From Mesorhizobium ventifaucium (GTDB taxonomy: Bacteria > Pseudomonadota > Alphaproteobacteria > Rhizobiales > Rhizobiaceae), in assembly GCF_935822925.1 (NCBI RefSeq), contig NZ_CAKXZS010000078.1, positions 114,056 to 178,055 of the forward strand: DNA of 64,000 nucleotides, read 5' to 3'. Below, piece after piece: positions 62,882 through 64,000 of this stretch (its first letter is position 1; each line of letters starts with the position of its first letter). The position numbers and the translations under genes were made by a program. The notes beneath the pieces were generated by a model that saw nothing but the letters and a program-made list of their open reading frames with translations, was not told where the DNA came from and searched no databases.

Positions 62882-63610
62882 ATGTCGGCGGAAGCAATCT
62901 CCGAAAACTGCGCAAAAAGCGATTTCTGGCAAGGCGTGCGGCTCAGCTTGCCCGTCGTGGTGGCGGCGGCGCCGTTTGGACTGCTGTTCGGGGCGCTCGC
63001 CGTCGACAACGGTTTTTCGGTGCTTGAAGCCTTGCTGATGAGCGCTATGGTTTTCGGCGGCGCCAGCCAGATGGTCGGCATCGAATTGTTCGGGCAGCAT
63101 GTCGCGCCATGGCTGATCGTGCTGTCGATCTTCGCCGTAAATTTCCGCCATGTGCTTTATTCCGCCGGTATCGGCCGGCGCATCGCGCACTGGCCGCCGG
63201 TGCAACAGGCCGTCGGCTATTTCCTGCTCACCGATCCACAGTTCGCAGTGGCTGAGCGCAAGGGGGAGGCTGGCGAGACGGTCGGCTTCGCCTGGTATAT
63301 GGGGCTTGGCCTGCCGGTCTATGTGTTCTGGGTGACCGAAAGCGCCCTTGGCGCGGTGTTCGGCAGGCTCATTCCTGACACACATGCGCTGGGCATCGAT
63401 TTCCTGCTGCCGATCTATTTCCTCGGACTGGTCATGGGCTTTCGCAAACGGCCGCTGTGGCTGCCGGTGGTCGTCGCCAGCGCTGCTGCCTCGATCATCG
63501 CCTACAAGACGGTGGGCTCGCCCTGGCACGTCTCGATTGGCGCCGTGGCCGGCGTGCTGCTCGCGGTGATCCTGCCGCCGCACCACAGCGGCGTGGAGGC
63601 GCGGCCATGA
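62882..63610 (+). CDS. azlC: Branched-chain amino acid exporter large subunit AzlC
   Basis: Membrane protein of 242 residues, about seven to eight helices, LIV-E/AzlC family, which with AzlD exports branched-chain amino acids or analogues. Segments: GVRLSLPVVVAAAPFGLLFG, MSAMVFGGASQMVGIELF, NFRHVLYSAGI, GYFLLTDPQFAV and WVTESALGAVFG. ATG 62882 follows AAGGAG by 6 nt; the longer open frame upstream crosses repeats. It overlaps azlD by 4 bases. Confidence 0.9.
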   Translation: MSAEAISENCAKSDFWQGVRLSLPVVVAAAPFGLLFGALAVDNGFSVLEALLMSAMVFGGASQMVGIELFGQHVAPWLIVLSIFAVNFRHVLYSAGIGRRIAHWPPVQQAVGYFLLTDPQFAVAERKGEAGETVGFAWYMGLGLPVYVFWVTESALGAVFGRLIPDTHALGIDFLLPIYFLGLVMGFRKRPLWLPVVVASAAASIIAYKTVGSPWHVSIGAVAGVLLAVILPPHHSGVEARP

Positions 63611-63903
63611 GCACGACCCTGTGGATCATCGTCGCCGGCGCGATCGCGACCTATCTGACCCGCATCGGCGGCCATCTGGTGATCTCGCGCTTCGAAAACA
63701 TCCATCCGCGCGTCGAGGCCGGGCTGAACGCCGTGCCGGCCGCAGTCCTGACGACGCTGGTGGCGCCGGCAGCACTTGGCGGCGGGCCGGCGGAATGGGC
63801 GGCATTGATCGTCGCCGGGCTGGTCTCGCTGCGCGGCGGGCTAATGGCGATGTTCTTGGCCGGCGCCGCCGTGCTGGTGCTGGCCCGGCAGTTCGTCGGG
63901 TAA
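63607..63903 (+). CDS. azlD: Branched-chain amino acid exporter small subunit AzlD
   Basis: 98-residue membrane protein with four predicted helices, AzlD family partner of AzlC. It starts LWIIVAGAIATYLTRIGGHL, with FENIHPRVEAGLNAVPAAVL, the conserved P-x-A-V/A segment of AzlD, and ends near VLVLARQFVG. ATG overlaps the azlC stop (ATGA), so both subunits are made together. Confidence 0.88.
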   Translation: MSTTLWIIVAGAIATYLTRIGGHLVISRFENIHPRVEAGLNAVPAAVLTTLVAPAALGGGPAEWAALIVAGLVSLRGGLMAMFLAGAAVLVLARQFVG

Positions 63904-63982
63904 CCGGACCGACTGAGTACGGCGCGCGGAAGTTTTTCACCTGAGACGGAACTCGGTCTGGGTTGGGGAATTCGCCAGTCTA

Positions 63983-63997
63983 GAGCGTCGGACGCTC
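63983..63997. repeat. Start of a type C hairpin repeat at the window end
   Basis: GAGCGTCGGACGCTC is a perfect inverted repeat around a central G, similar to the arms at 62828-62871. The copy is probably cut by the window edge. Confidence 0.6.
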
Positions 63998-64000
63998 AGG

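Overview
The window looks like a chromosomal segment of a Rhizobiales alphaproteobacterium, most likely Mesorhizobium or a close relative. The evidence is the high GC content, the division/cell-wall gene order, an FtsZ with a long linker and an FtsA partner, a btaAB betaine-lipid pair, and several families of palindromic intergenic repeats that I recognise as common in Mesorhizobium genomes. The assignment comes from recognising protein and repeat sequences, not from a search. I see no tRNA, prophage, transposase or CRISPR array.

Layout, 1-36.4 kb (mixed metabolic region). It opens with the end of an ABC permease and its NMT1/THI5-like binding protein. Next come a CHRD-domain protein, a CaiB/BaiF CoA-transferase with a TPP enzyme (minus strand), an alpha/beta hydrolase, a periplasmic RNase T2 and ettA. 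A RelBE-type toxin-antitoxin pair is translationally coupled to tam. A stand-alone KAS III-like synthase, a MOSC protein and trmO-DUF2293 follow. An ArsR-methyltransferase fusion lies in front of metF. A 28-residue membrane protein faces metF across a bidirectional terminator. Then come a DMT exporter, a type III PLP decarboxylase, and a divergent SDR/LysR pair bracketed by two heptanucleotide arrays. Peptidoglycan enzymes (MltB-like, GH25), a class C beta-lactamase-fold hydrolase, btaB-btaA with a PHO box, and a fused hydantoinase/oxoprolinase carrying two in-frame palindromic repeats come next. A small lipoprotein, a TerB/J-domain protein, an amidase, an SLT transglycosylase, rnpB (RNase P RNA), a ParDE pair and a cystathionine gamma-lyase-like gene complete this part.

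Layout, 36.4-62 kb (dcw cluster, all on the plus strand): mraZ-rsmH-ftsL-ftsI-murE-murF-mraY-murD-ftsW-murG-murC-murB, a 301-bp gap, ddl-ftsQ-ftsA-ftsZ, then lpxC, bamD, recN, ligA and a DUF2461 gene. Most junctions overlap by 1-4 bases, so the genes are probably translationally coupled. Together they make UDP-MurNAc-pentapeptide and lipid II, flip or polymerise it at the septum, and assemble the Z-ring. lpxC and bamD add outer-membrane biogenesis. A candidate MraZ operator of 10-bp-spaced TGGGN repeats overlaps a promoter about 185 bp upstream of mraZ. The window ends with azlCD, a branched-chain amino-acid exporter.

The most interesting signals are: (1) two palindromic repeat elements read through in frame inside the oxoprolinase; (2) the mosaic heptamer arrays flanking SDR/LysR, one of which also encodes the end of the lytic transglycosylase; (3) the PHO box in front of btaAB; (4) the MraZ box; (5) the perfect 16-bp palindrome between trmO and the ArsR-methyltransferase/metF operon; (6) a 16-bp GNRA-capped hairpin directly after ftsZ; and (7) an SDR gene whose expected start codon reads ATA. 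I did not find a clear multi-gene system that I would call wholly new.
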